Source of the DNA: an uncultured Eggerthellaceae bacterium
GTDB lineage: Bacteria; Actinomycetota; Coriobacteriia; Coriobacteriales; Eggerthellaceae
Assembly (NCBI GenBank): GCA_946631805.1
Contig: CAMPAJ010000008.1
Coordinates: forward strand, 1-16,846
DNA: 16,846 nucleotides
Direction: 5' to 3'
The notes beneath the pieces are model-generated. The model searched no databases, had not been told where the DNA came from, and was given only the letters and a program-made list of their open reading frames with translations. The position numbers and the translations under genes were made by a program. Shown piece by piece: positions 5,740 through 14,274 of the stretch; position 1 is the stretch's first letter; every line of letters begins with the position of its first letter.

Positions 5740-6558
5740 CTAGCTCACTTCGCCGGAGAACGTGAACACCGAAGCGGATAGCTTTTGGATGTAGGGTTCC
5801 TCCGAGCTGTCGAGGATGTCGCTTACGGGGCCAATGCCCACGAGCTTGCCTTGCCGCATGATCATGACGCGGTCCGATACCTTTCGCGCTACCGACAAAT
5901 CGTGGGTGATGAACAGCACGGTGAAGCGGTATTCGTTTTTCATAGCGACTAGAAGTTGCAAAATCTGGTTTTGCACGGGAACGTCGAGCGCCGAAACTAT
6001 CTCGTCGGCGATGAGCAGCTGCGGGCGCACGAGTAGCGCCCGTGCAATCGAAAGGCGCTGGAGCTGGCCTCCCGAGAATTCGGCGGGGCGTTTTTGCAAG
6101 CACGTTTGGTCAAGTCCGCATTCGTCCAACATGGCTGCGATTCGCTCGGAGCGTTCGTGTGCGGAAAGCTCCGGATGCCAAAGCTTCAGCGGCTCCTCGA
6201 GCAGGTTACCGACTCGTCGGCTCGGGTCAAGGCAGTCAAACGGGTTTTGGTACACCATCTGGATATTGCGTCGAATCCTGCGAAACTGGCGCTCGCTCAA
6301 TCCTTGGATTTCGTTGCCGTTGAGCAGGATTTGACCTGACGTGGGGCGTATGAGGTGCATGAGCATGCGGGCAAGCGTAGTCTTGCCGCAACCGGATTCT
6401 CCCAGCAAGCTCAGTATCTCGCCTTCATGCATTTGAAAGCTTACGTCCGATACGGCTGCGAAATCGGTCCCTTTCCTAAGTGCACCTGCCGATTGCGTAA
6501 AGGTGCGGCAGAGGTTGCGTACTTCCAGTATTGTTCGGGCGCCGTCGCGTTCGTCCAT
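5740..6558 (-). CDS. Oligopeptide/nickel-type ABC importer ATPase (DppF/OppF-like)
   Basis: This 272-residue nucleotide-binding subunit carries all motifs: Walker A GESGCGKTT (53-61), Q-loop Gln104 in VYQNPFDCLDP, signature FSGGQLQR (161-168), Walker B LLIADE (181-186), D-loop SALD and switch His219 (ITHDLS). The QNPFDCLDP element and a C-terminal tail ending near residue 260 with EEPYIQKL are typical of the DppF/OppF/NikE side of the heterodimer. The usual Pro after the catalytic Glu is Ile (DEIVSALD). It begins one base after the DppD-like stop, with AAGGAGG upstream, and is the last gene of the importer operon. With its partner it powers uptake through the two permeases. Confidence 0.93.
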   Translation of the reverse strand: MDERDGARTILEVRNLCRTFTQSAGALRKGTDFAAVSDVSFQMHEGEILSLLGESGCGKTTLARMLMHLIRPTSGQILLNGNEIQGLSERQFRRIRRNIQMVYQNPFDCLDPSRRVGNLLEEPLKLWHPELSAHERSERIAAMLDECGLDQTCLQKRPAEFSGGQLQRLSIARALLVRPQLLIADEIVSALDVPVQNQILQLLVAMKNEYRFTVLFITHDLSVARKVSDRVMIMRQGKLVGIGPVSDILDSSEEPYIQKLSASVFTFSGEVS

Positions 6559-6559
6559 G

Positions 6560-7525
6560 TTAGAGCGCCTCCTTGCCCATGATCTTCAGCGTTTCTCCGA
6601 CAATTTGCTTCGTGTAGGCATGTTGGGCACGGAAAAACAGGTCGTCCGCACGTCCCTGCTCCACGATATGGCCGTCTTTCAGCACCATGAGGTAATTGCA
6701 CACGTGCTGTAAAACACCCAAGTTGTGGCTCACGTAGAGCAGCGTCTTGTCGCCTGTCATGCTGATGGATTTGATGTAGTCGACCACGCTGCGTTGCGTG
6801 ATGGAGTCGAGCGAAGTGGTGGGCTCGTCGGCAATTATTATGCCGTTTGACACGCTTGCCCGCGTGGCGGGCGAGCGAACAGCCGCGTGCTCGCTCGTGC
6901 CTTCGAGTTGCCCGTCAAAGCCGCTTTGCGACTCGAGCGCCATGGCGATGGCAATGCGTTGGCGCATACCGCCCGAAAGCTGATGTGGATAGCTGCCGAG
7001 GGTGCCCGCTCCGCCGCGAATGCCAAAAACGTCCATCTGTTCCAAAATATGCTGCTCACACGCCTGCTTGGTAATGCGGGGGTGGTGGAGGCGCACAGTG
7101 TCGCCCCATTGCTTGCGGATTCGCTCGTTGGGATTCAGGGCGTGAATGGAGTCCTGGAAGATCACGGCCACGCGTTCCGATACGAACGTCTGGCGCCGCT
7201 TGTAGGGGACCTCCAAAAGATCCTGCCATGCGCCATCTTCAAGGCGATACAGTATCTTCCCCTCGATGCGCGTGCTGCCGTCTGGCAACAAGGCGGCAAT
7301 TGCCTTCGTCATCATGCTTTTTCCAGCACCTGATTCACCCGCGATGCCCCAGCGCTCCCCGCGCGCCACGCTAAACGATGCGTCGTGGACGATGTGCACT
7401 TCGGCTTTGCCGTTGACGACCCATAGGTTTAGGTTTTCAACGCGCAAGATCTCGTAGCGGCCGGCGTTTGCGTCCGTTGCATGGTCTTCGCGCACATGTT
7501 CGGTTAACTCAGCCAACTCAGTCAT
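6560..7525 (-). CDS. Oligopeptide/nickel-type ABC importer ATPase (DppD/OppD-like) with internal insertion
   Basis: The 321-residue partner ATPase has Walker A GESGAGKSM (63-71), Q-loop Gln124 (IFQDSIHALNP), signature LSGGMRQR (183-190), Walker B IIIADE (229-234), PTTSLD and switch His267 (VSHNLG). Between the signature helix (IAIAMAL, ending at 197) and Walker B there are about 31 residues where relatives have about 5, an insertion of roughly 26 rich in Ser, Ala and Gly (ESQSGFDGQLEGTSEHAAV onward). A 28-residue N-terminal extension precedes the first strand. The start overlaps the DppC stop by 8 bases and GAGGAG lies 10 bases upstream. All catalytic residues are intact, so it is probably functional. 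Confidence 0.92.
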   Translation of the reverse strand: MTELAELTEHVREDHATDANAGRYEILRVENLNLWVVNGKAEVHIVHDASFSVARGERWGIAGESGAGKSMMTKAIAALLPDGSTRIEGKILYRLEDGAWQDLLEVPYKRRQTFVSERVAVIFQDSIHALNPNERIRKQWGDTVRLHHPRITKQACEQHILEQMDVFGIRGGAGTLGSYPHQLSGGMRQRIAIAMALESQSGFDGQLEGTSEHAAVRSPATRASVSNGIIIADEPTTSLDSITQRSVVDYIKSISMTGDKTLLYVSHNLGVLQHVCNYLMVLKDGHIVEQGRADDLFFRAQHAYTKQIVGETLKIMGKEAL

Positions 7526-8312
7526 ATATCGTGAGCTCCTCGTTCTTTATCTTTCCGCTGTCGAAGGCGAAGTGGAAGAACAGCGCCAGGATGCAGATGG
7601 CGGCCATGGGGATGAGGACCAGCTCAGGATGCGGTAGCATGTACACGCGGTAATCGTAGAGCAGCGTTCCCCAGTCGGGGTTCGTCGTGTCCACTCCCAA
7701 TCCAATGAACGCCAGGCCAGCGTACTGCAGGACAACAGAACTTGCGTTGTTGCCCATGTACACGAACAGCTGGCGAATTATGTTGGGTAGGATGTGCCCG
7801 AAAAGGATGACGGGGCCCGATAACCCCAAGCTCACTTCGGCGCTGATGTAGTCATGCGCCTTTACTTCCGAGGCCAGCTCGTCGGAAAGGTTGATGTACT
7901 GCCCCATATTTCCTATGCCGAAAACGACGCCCGCCATGACGGCCGAGAACCCGAATAGGGCAGAAAAGACCAGCGCCACGACCATGGATGGCACGACGGT
8001 CACGAAGTCGGCGACGCATTGCACGACGCTCCTGAGCACGCCCCCATGCCATGCGCCCACCATGCCGAGGAGGGATCCACCGATAAACGAGATGGAAGTA
8101 GCGATGAGTACGACGAGCAGCGTTCGCTGTCCGCCCTCCACCATGAGCGAGAACAGGTCACGGCCAAGGTTGTCCGTTCCCAGCCAATGCTCGCTCGAGA
8201 AGCCGGCAAATGTGCTCGTGAGGTCGGTCAGCTTCACGTTCTGATGCGGGACGAACACGAGGAACAGCACGAACGCGGCAAAGGCAATCCAGATAATCGT
8301 TTTAGTCTTCAT
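7518..8312 (-). CDS. ABC importer permease (DppC/OppC/NikC-like)
   Basis: This is a 264-residue integral membrane permease. It starts with one transmembrane helix (IIWIAFAAFVLFLVFV), then the OppC-family periplasmic signature HWLGTDNLGRDLFS (42-55). The BPD_transp_1 core follows with about five helices and an EAA-type cytoplasmic loop (VKAHDYISAEVSLGLSGPV, then FGHILPN) that contacts the ATPases. Near the C terminus GLAFIGLGVDTTNPDWGTLL is also typical of the family. It overlaps the DppB gene by 11 bases and the DppD gene by 8, which indicates tight translational coupling. The ribosome-binding site GAGGAG is clear. It forms the membrane channel with the DppB-like protein. Confidence 0.93.
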   Translation of the reverse strand: MKTKTIIWIAFAAFVLFLVFVPHQNVKLTDLTSTFAGFSSEHWLGTDNLGRDLFSLMVEGGQRTLLVVLIATSISFIGGSLLGMVGAWHGGVLRSVVQCVADFVTVVPSMVVALVFSALFGFSAVMAGVVFGIGNMGQYINLSDELASEVKAHDYISAEVSLGLSGPVILFGHILPNIIRQLFVYMGNNASSVVLQYAGLAFIGLGVDTTNPDWGTLLYDYRVYMLPHPELVLIPMAAICILALFFHFAFDSGKIKNEELTIYD

Positions 8313-9231
8313 GCTCGCTCCTCGCGTTAAGGCCGCGCAGCACGAGGTTCAAGACCACGTGCACGAAAAACATCCACAGGATGACGACCAGGATGTAGGT
8401 CTGCAAAACGGCGTAATCGCGGCTGTCCAAACTCGAGACGAGCATTGTGGAAAGCCCCGGGATGGCAAAAGCGAACTCCAGGACCGTACTTCCGCCAAAC
8501 ACGCCTGCGAACCGCGTGATCATCGCCGAAATCAGGTTGGAAAGCACCGGTTTGTAAGCGTGCTTTAAAAGCACGCTGTTCTTCGAGAAGCCACGCGACA
8601 CGGCGAAGCGCACGTAGCTTTTTCCCATTTGCTCGCGACATGCCGAGCGCACGACGCGCGAGAAGGCGCCTGTGCAGTACAAGGCGGTGACCAGCATGGC
8701 CGCGACAAGGCCGCCCGTTCCGTCACCCGAGAAGAACGACACCAGCTTTAGCCGCACGCCCAGCGCGTTGATTATGAGGATGGCGAAGATGAATTGGGGC
8801 ACGCACTGCGCGAACACGGTCAAAAACGAGCTTGCGCGGTCAAAGCCGCCGCCGCGATGCAGGGCCGCTCGATATCCCAGGAAAAAGGCGCCAACTCCGC
8901 CGAGGAGGATGCCGACGATGCCAATCGAGAAAGAATACGGCATCTTGCCGATGAACTTTTCGCGAATGTCTTCGCCCGATACCAGCGAGACGCCCCAATC
9001 GCCTTGGAAGAAATTGGTTATCCACGTCCAGTATTGGGCGGGAAGGGGCTCGTCAAGCCCCATCTTTGCCGTGAGGAACGCGATGTTTTCCTCGGTATGG
9101 GGAAGATGGTAGGCATCAAGCCATTTATCGACTGGTGTCGTGGGCATCATTCTGACGATGACAAACACCATTATGGAGGCCAAAAAGAAGATGATTACCC
9201 ATTTGCAAATGAATATGAGCGCTTTACGCAT
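8302..9231 (-). CDS. ABC importer permease (DppB/OppB/NikB-like)
   Basis: This 309-residue permease begins with the family's cytoplasmic stub and first helix (ICKWVIIFFLASIMVFVIVRMMP). It continues with the extracytoplasmic MGLDEPLPAQYWTWITNFFQGDWGVSL segment that is highly characteristic of DppB/OppB/NikB. The EAA loop reads VRFAVSRGFSKNSVLLKHAYKPVL, and the last helix precedes a short charged tail. It follows the binding-protein gene by 152 bases, a gap that holds two strong hairpins. Only a weak GAAAG precedes the start. The binding protein is thus likely made in excess over the membrane parts, as is normal for such importers. Confidence 0.93.
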   Translation of the reverse strand: MRKALIFICKWVIIFFLASIMVFVIVRMMPTTPVDKWLDAYHLPHTEENIAFLTAKMGLDEPLPAQYWTWITNFFQGDWGVSLVSGEDIREKFIGKMPYSFSIGIVGILLGGVGAFFLGYRAALHRGGGFDRASSFLTVFAQCVPQFIFAILIINALGVRLKLVSFFSGDGTGGLVAAMLVTALYCTGAFSRVVRSACREQMGKSYVRFAVSRGFSKNSVLLKHAYKPVLSNLISAMITRFAGVFGGSTVLEFAFAIPGLSTMLVSSLDSRDYAVLQTYILVVILWMFFVHVVLNLVLRGLNARSEHED

Positions 9232-9277
9232 GATGGTTCTTTCAACTCATCTTGAAAAGTGCAGGTCGATGGGGTAT

Positions 9278-9368
9278 CCCCGCAGGCGTCGCGAAGGTAG
9301 GGAAGGAGATTGCGGCGCCTGCGGGTCTAGGTGTATCTGGCGCGCATCCGCAGGTGGCTGCGCGCCAG
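9278..9368 (-). promoter_or_regulatory. Two strong intercistronic hairpins between binding-protein and permease genes
   Basis: CCCGCAGGCG (9278-9287) pairs with CGCCTGCGGG (9316-9325), and CTGGCGCGCA (9337-9346) pairs with TGCGCGCCAG (9359-9368), both perfect 10-bp stems without T runs. On the transcript they follow the binding-protein stop, so they could protect its mRNA or attenuate the downstream genes. Confidence 0.65.
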
Positions 9369-9383
9369 CCGATAGGGGTTGGG

Positions 9384-10967
9384 TTACAGGCCGAGTTCGG
9401 CGTTCACGATGTAGTAGTCACCGCAGTACGGCTCGTAGTTTGCTACGCGATCGGACAGCGCGACGTGCCATTGCGGGTCAACCAGGTAGATGAGCGGCAG
9501 GTCTTCGGCGACGACGCTCTGGATGTCTTTGGAGATCTGGTCGCGCGCGGCGCCTGGCTCCGTCGTGCCCATCTCGTCGAGCTTGGTGGCGATTTCGGCG
9601 TTTTCGTAGCCTGCGTAGTTACGGCTTCCGCCCTTGGTAAGCGCCATGTTAAGGAACGCGGAAGGCTCGCCGGAAGGCGCAGTGTGCTGGGCGTAGAGCG
9701 CGATATCGTATTTCCCGCCTTCGAGCGCGGCGTTAATGTCGTCGACGATCTCGGTCGAAACATCGATGCCCGCCTCGGTCAGATTGGAAGCTGCGATTTG
9801 CATGAGTATCGGCAGGTCTGCGCGCGACGAGTACGTGATCATCTTGATCTTGAGCGTTTCGCCGTCTTTTGCATACAGGCCCTTTTCGTCCTTGGCATAG
9901 CCGGCACCCTCAAGGAGCTTCGCGGCTTCCTCGGTGTTTGCACCAACCGTGACGTCGCCGTTGAACGAGTAGTAATGCGCGAAGATGCCCGTGGCTACCT
10001 GGCCGCCGCCGAGTGCTTGGATCATTTGGTCGCGGTCGATAATCTTATCGACGGCCTTGCGTACGTCGGCATCCGCCATCGGGCCGGAAGCAATGTTGGT
10101 GAACGCGAAGTACTGGTAGCCCGCGTCGTAATTCTTCACGGTGAATCCCTCGCCAGAAAGCGTGTTGGCGATTTCGGGGGTAAGGCCGAACATCAGGTCG
10201 ATTTCGCCGCTCTCGAAAGCCTGCTGCATGGTCGCCGTGTCGTTAAACACCTTCAGCAGCACGTTGGAGCGATTGGCGGCGCGATCATCATAGTAGGGGT
10301 TGGGCGCGAGCGCGAGCGAGACCTCGGAATCCATCTTTTCCACCATGTAGGGGCCGGTGTAGATGAATTCGTCGCCATCCTGCTTGAACACGACGTTGCA
10401 CCATTCACCCAAAAGCGATTGCATGACCGGCGTGGGCTTGGCAGTGACGATTTCCAGGGTGTTGGCGTCCTTGACGGTGAACTTCACCTTGCCGGCCGTG
10501 CCGTTGGCCATCTCGTTGTTTTCCTGCAGGTAGTTCATGCAGTCGGCGAGCGCCTGTGCATCGCAGTCGGTGCCGTCGCTGAACTTGACCGTGTTCGTGA
10601 GCGCGGCCTCCCAGGTAAGGTCGTCCTTGCGGGTGAGCGACGAGATGAAGCGCGATACAAGGTTGCCCGATGCGTCTTGCATGTACACGCCTTCGCTAAC
10701 GCCATGCGAGGTGAGGTCCCAGGCGCTATCGATCGGGTTCGTGTTGGCGGCGATATAGCTGCAGCCAATTACGATATCGCCCTCAGCCTCTGCGGCTGCG
10801 CCGCTATCTGCCGCGGATGCGCTCGCGGATTGTGCGCTGGCGGCGCTCGAGCTTGTTGCGCCCGAGGCTGCTGCTGACGACGAAGCTGCGCTGCTGCCGC
10901 ACCCGGTAGCCAGCGCCAGTGCCGCCAAGGCCCCGACGAGAATCAGGGCAAGATGGGTTTTCTTCAT
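9384..10967 (-). CDS. Lipoprotein solute-binding protein of a peptide/nickel-class ABC importer (SBP_bac_5)
   Basis: The 527-residue precursor has a lipoprotein signal (MKKTHLALILVGALAALALA, then T-G-C with Cys23 as the lipidation site). A Ser/Ala linker follows to about residue 62, then a family-5 binding domain. Family features include DLTSHGVSEGVYMQDASGNL, the LTWEAAL...TVKFSDGTDCDAQALADCMNYL cluster near the first third, and the YTGPYMVEK strand. The protein sits on the outer face of the membrane and delivers the solute to the permeases encoded by the next genes. AGGAGA lies five bases before the start. A cobalamin riboswitch and its promoter lie upstream on the same strand, 400 bases away, so the substrate may be B12-related (cobalt, a corrinoid or a precursor). 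Sequence alone does not decide between peptide, nickel and corrinoid. Confidence 0.93.
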   Translation of the reverse strand: MKKTHLALILVGALAALALATGCGSSAASSSAAASGATSSSAASAQSASASAADSGAAAEAEGDIVIGCSYIAANTNPIDSAWDLTSHGVSEGVYMQDASGNLVSRFISSLTRKDDLTWEAALTNTVKFSDGTDCDAQALADCMNYLQENNEMANGTAGKVKFTVKDANTLEIVTAKPTPVMQSLLGEWCNVVFKQDGDEFIYTGPYMVEKMDSEVSLALAPNPYYDDRAANRSNVLLKVFNDTATMQQAFESGEIDLMFGLTPEIANTLSGEGFTVKNYDAGYQYFAFTNIASGPMADADVRKAVDKIIDRDQMIQALGGGQVATGIFAHYYSFNGDVTVGANTEEAAKLLEGAGYAKDEKGLYAKDGETLKIKMITYSSRADLPILMQIAASNLTEAGIDVSTEIVDDINAALEGGKYDIALYAQHTAPSGEPSAFLNMALTKGGSRNYAGYENAEIATKLDEMGTTEPGAARDQISKDIQSVVAEDLPLIYLVDPQWHVALSDRVANYEPYCGDYYIVNAELGL

Positions 10968-11381
10968 TGCTGTCTCCTGTTCCGTGAACGATTTGAATAT
11001 CGAAACGTCCCTGGCCTTGCGAAGCGCTGCGTTTGCTGCCTCGGCTTGGTTGAGCTCACGACAAAATGTGGCTAGGGCAAGGCGGTGCTCGCATTCGGGG
11101 TGGGAATCGTTTCGAAAGTGCTGTATGCCGGCGTCCTCAGTTGTACTTCGCCCATTTCGGCCGCGAGCTTTGCGGTATTGGGCCCTGTTGTCCTTGGCAG
11201 GTGTTTGGGCGCAGTTGCGCGAACGGTTTACGTGGGCTTTCGAGAACTATGCACGCCGAGCTCCGCTGGTTCCCCTCCTCTCTTTGAGCGGCATGGGAAG
11301 ATAGCGAAAGCAAGGCGTCGGGACGCCCCGGCTGCCGATGCTTGAACGCCATGACCGAACCCACGCGGTTGAACGTAATGC
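10968..11381 (-). other. Long untranslated leader between riboswitch and binding-protein gene
   Basis: About 400 bases separate the B12 box from the start codon. I see no convincing gene here. A 27-codon frame (11072-11155, minus strand) has no clear ribosome-binding site. GGCGTC-CC-GACGCC (near 11315-11330) is a small hairpin, and a strong GAGAGGAGGGG-like sequence (near 11275) precedes no long frame. Confidence 0.5.
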
Positions 11382-11540
11382 AGGTCAGCAGGTCTCCTGG
11401 CTTAAGGGGATATGCTTAACAGTCAACCTTCCCAGGCGGGTAAGCCCAGTGGCAACAACGACCGTAAGCGCCCTATCACAGTTGCGGGACAGCACGGGAT
11501 TTTCGCCCGTTTCCCTATTATCCGCATAGGCGGCACTGAC
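11382..11540 (-). promoter_or_regulatory. Cobalamin (B12) riboswitch
   Basis: The minus strand carries the core landmarks in order: AATAGGGAAAC, CGAAAATCCCGTGCTG, CCCGCAACTGTGATA, GCCACTG (11447-11453), GGGAAGG, and the hallmark B12 box AGCCAGGAGACCTGC (11389-11403). These match the adenosylcobalamin aptamer consensus closely. In the family, ligand binding shuts off expression of the downstream gene by termination or by hiding the ribosome-binding site. The gene downstream on this strand is the binding protein of the ABC importer. The effector platform is not obvious because the coding start lies 400 bases away. Confidence 0.95.
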
Positions 11541-11549
11541 CGTGGCTGT

Positions 11550-11578
11550 ATTTTAACCTTTTATGAACAAGATGTCAT
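11550..11578 (-). promoter_or_regulatory. Sigma-70 promoter of the riboswitch leader
   Basis: On the minus strand ATGACA (11573-11578), a 17-bp spacer and TAAAAT (11550-11555) each match consensus at 5 of 6 positions. Transcription would start near 11543, just before the aptamer. Confidence 0.7.
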
Positions 11579-11710
11579 TTTCTAGAGCCCGCTTGTTTGG
11601 CTCCCACGAGATTGCCCGTGGCTGCCCCTTGCGGGCTGCTGCCGATCTGCGCAGAATGCCGTTCTACGCGTGCTCCGTTTAGCGCCTAGCGGTTATCGAT
11701 AGGGTTTATT

Positions 11711-12652
11711 ATGGTAGCTGCAGGCTGCAGCATCTTGATATCGCGCTTCATGGGCGAGTGCTGTGGAGCGGCGAGGGCAGGAGAGCTGTTATGGGCGATT
11801 CTGGAAGAAGGCGCCGTTCGTGCGCATCGATCGGGCACGGCAAGCCAGCTCAGCGGCGCGAACTTTGAGCTCAAAGATGCGCTGACGTTTGACGAAGGCA
11901 AACCCGTGGGCCGCATTTGCCTGGATGGGCTAGCCTCGACGGGAGCGCAGGTCACCATCGGCGTGTGCCTCGACGGCTCGAGCGATCCCGTGGCGCAGTT
12001 TGCGCTACGCAATCAGTCCGCCGAGGGCAACTGGCAAGCCGAAGGCGATTTGACGCATGACGCCTTGGACAAGGTGCCGGCAGGCGAGCACAACGTTTCC
12101 CTCAAAGTGTCGGCGGACGGCGTCGCTGCCGACCGGGAAATGAGCATCCTTCTGCGCAGCCTCGAGTTCGTGCAGAGCTCGTTTCCCACGCTTTATCTGG
12201 ACCTTGACTCTACCCAGGACGACACCAGCGAAGAAAACAAGGCCAAAGGGTATGGCACGCTCGCCCAAGTGCTGGCGAGCCGGGATCACGACGTCCGCTG
12301 CTCGGGACTTGCGAGCTTGATTGTGCCCGAAGGCTTCGTGGACGAGTACGGCGCAGGTCAGGAAAGCTTCAAGGACGTCGAGCTCGATTACGTGCGCGGT
12401 AGGGGCAATTCCACGTGGGACGAGAAACGCCCCAAAAAGCCCTTCAAGTTCAAGTTCGACAAGAAGCGCGAGCTGTTTAGCATGGGCAAGAACAAGCACT
12501 GGGCGCTGCTTGCCAACAGCTTTGACGGGAGCCTCGTGCGCGACCGCCTGACGAGCTGGATTGGCAATAAGATCGGACTTGAGTACACGTACAAATGCGT
12601 GCCCGTCGACCTCGTCGTCAACGAGGCCTTCTACGGCAGCTACCTGCTGTGA
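11711..12652 (+). pseudogene. CotH kinase-family surface protein, 5' part of a broken gene
   Basis: The 313-residue reading begins with an atypical stretch lacking a signal peptide. A beta-rich domain follows (about 50-150), then the start of a CotH kinase domain (from about 158: FPTLYLDLDS; GRGNSTW at 229-235; KKPFKFKFDKKRELF; NKHWALLANSFDGSLVRDRL; VPVDLVVNEAFYGSYLL). In relatives the G-x-YLL strand is followed by another 100 or more residues, including the catalytic aspartates, so this copy stops before the active site is complete. Reading resumes in another frame with a different, C-terminal type of domain (12649-13533). An internal deletion of one ancestral secreted protein explains both. 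The start has only a weak AGGG site. Confidence 0.7.
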
Positions 12653-13533
12653 CCACGATTACGGCTAAGCTGAAATCAGGGGCGTCGTTTAGCTATAAAT
12701 TCGAGGTACTCGACCGCTCGGATATTAGCTCAGCTGACCCCGTTAGGCTGAGCGCAAAGCCCTCTTCGCTGACCATGACGGAAAAGGGCGTTGCCCATAT
12801 CGAGGTGGGGACGAACGCGCGCGATACGGCCAACGAAATGTTTTCCTTCGAGCCTGCAGATCCACGAATCGTGAGCATTGACGAAAACGGGGTCGTAACG
12901 GGTCTTAGGCCCGGGAAGACGACGGTCACCATCATGGAACTTGGAAGTGAATCGAGTCTTACCTACGCCGTTACGGTCAAACCGCTCGACCCGAGCATTT
13001 CCAAAGACAAGCTCGTCTTAACGAAGACGAAATTCACCTACAACGGCAAAGTGCAGAAGCCGAAGGTTAAGACGGTGGGCGGTCGCGCCCTGAAGGAAGG
13101 CGTCGACTATTCCATTGTTTGGTTTGCGCCCAAATCGAAGAACGCTGGTACGTATCGCCTCAACGCAGTTGGCAAGGGCTTGTACACGGGCACATCGGCC
13201 AGTGCCACATACAAGATCGTCAAGGCTGCCAACCCCCTGAAGCTCAAAGGCAAGACGGTCAAGCTCAAGGCTAAGACGCTCAAACGCAAGAACGCAACCG
13301 TCAAGGCGAACAAGGCTTTCTCCGTAAAGAAGAAGCTCAACCCTTGCAAGCTTACCTACAAGAAAGTGTCGGGAAACGCAAAGATCAAAGTCTCGGCGCG
13401 CGGTAAGGTAACCGTGAAGAAGGGCTTGCGGGTAGGGACGTACCGCGTCAAAGTCAAGGTGACACAAAAGGCCTCGAAGAACTACAAGGCCAAGACCTTC
13501 AAGAGCATCGTGTTCAGAGTTAAAGTCGTATAG
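12649..13533 (+). pseudogene. C-terminal Ig-like and Lys-rich domains of the same broken surface protein
   Basis: The frame is open from the GTG at 12649, which overlaps the CotH fragment stop, with no ribosome-binding site. It shows a Big_2-like bacterial Ig domain (SAKPSSLTMTEKG...VSIDENGVVTGLRPGKTTVTI). Next comes a YNGK-type repeat (FTYNGKVQKPKVKTVGG, EGVDYSIVWF, NAGTYRLNAVGKGLYTGT). It ends with a lysine-rich tail carrying GKVTVKKGLRVGTYRVKVKV. Such modules form the wall-facing C termini of large exported proteins in Coriobacteriia and Clostridia. Alone it would lack a secretion signal. It could be expressed only by coupling at the GTGA overlap, so I treat it as the 3' half of the pseudogene. 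Confidence 0.65.
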
Positions 13534-13573
13534 GGCGATGGAAATCGAACGGCGACGATGTATACCTTGGAGG

Positions 13574-14176
13574 TTAGCTCACCTTCGTCGGGTCGATGGC
13601 GTTATCGCCTGCGCCCAGGACCTCGACTTGCGCCACGGTGGCGTCCATGATCGATTTGCCTTCGTCCTCGGTGTCCTTTTCGTCGATGGAAACGTCGAAC
13701 GTGACCCCGTAGCTAAACGGCCCCTTGTCAAAGGCTGCACCGGTCTGCTCTCCGCCGTACATGAAGTAGCGCGTGAACGTCCAGCCCTCGTCGACAAGCT
13801 GCTGTCCCGTCTTGCCGACGAGCTCGTCACGCTCGCTTTGGCTAAGGAGCTGCGAGGTAACGTCCTCGGCACTTACCAGCGAGAGGGAGCTAGCTGCTTC
13901 CTCGATTTGCTCGTTGACGTTGTCCTTGCTCCAGTCGACGTTGTCGATCTTCTTCTCGACGCCCGGTTCCATCTTGGCAACAACGCGAACGTACGAATCG
14001 CCGGCCTTGAACATGCACACGTAGTAGTTCTCGTTTTGGCTCATCCCCATCTCTTCGGTCCGCACGGCCAAAGCATTGCCGAGTGTCTTCCAGGCGGACG
14101 TGTCGATTGTGGTCGCTTCGCTCGATGCGACGGATGCGGCGGATGAGGCATCGCCTTTACGATGGCCTGGGTGCAA
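13574..14176 (-). pseudogene. Lipoprotein-like protein missing its signal peptide (5'-truncated)
   Basis: The 200-residue reading has a Ser/Ala/Glu linker (DASSAASVASSEATT) like those that follow the lipid-anchored Cys in exported proteins. A compact domain without a recognised family follows: SAWKTLGNALAVRTEEMGMSQNENYYVCMFKAGDSY at the start, WTFTRYFMYGG and GPFSYGVTFDVSIDE further on. The only start is a TTG at 14176 with no ribosome-binding site, and an in-frame stop lies shortly upstream, so the signal peptide and Cys have been lost. It converges on the broken CotH gene with a 40-bp gap and no visible terminator. If intact elsewhere it would be a small membrane-anchored lipoprotein of about 230-250 residues. 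Confidence 0.6.
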
Positions 14177-14274
14177 ATTGTCGTGAGCAGTTCTGCATGC
14201 ATCGATTCAAACGTGCGCTTGTGGCAGCCGCATTGCACGCGAGTGGGTTTTGACCAGTAATTACTCTCGGATAA

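Noticed and set aside
9252..10877. 541-codon plus-strand frame antisense to the binding-protein gene
   Set aside because: It is a high-GC shadow. The opposite frame has a lipobox, ribosome-binding site and clear family sequence.
11072..11155. 27-codon minus-strand frame (starts MGEVQLRTPAY) in the riboswitch leader
   Set aside because: It has no ribosome-binding site at its ATG and no recognised homology. I cannot support it as a gene, though ribosome profiling could change that.
10984..11304. 106-codon plus-strand frame in the leader region
   Set aside because: No ribosome-binding site and no family pattern; it lies antisense to the presumed importer leader.
11711..11730. Lipobox-like VAAGC at the start of the CotH fragment
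   Set aside because: There are only four residues before the Cys and no hydrophobic signal stretch.
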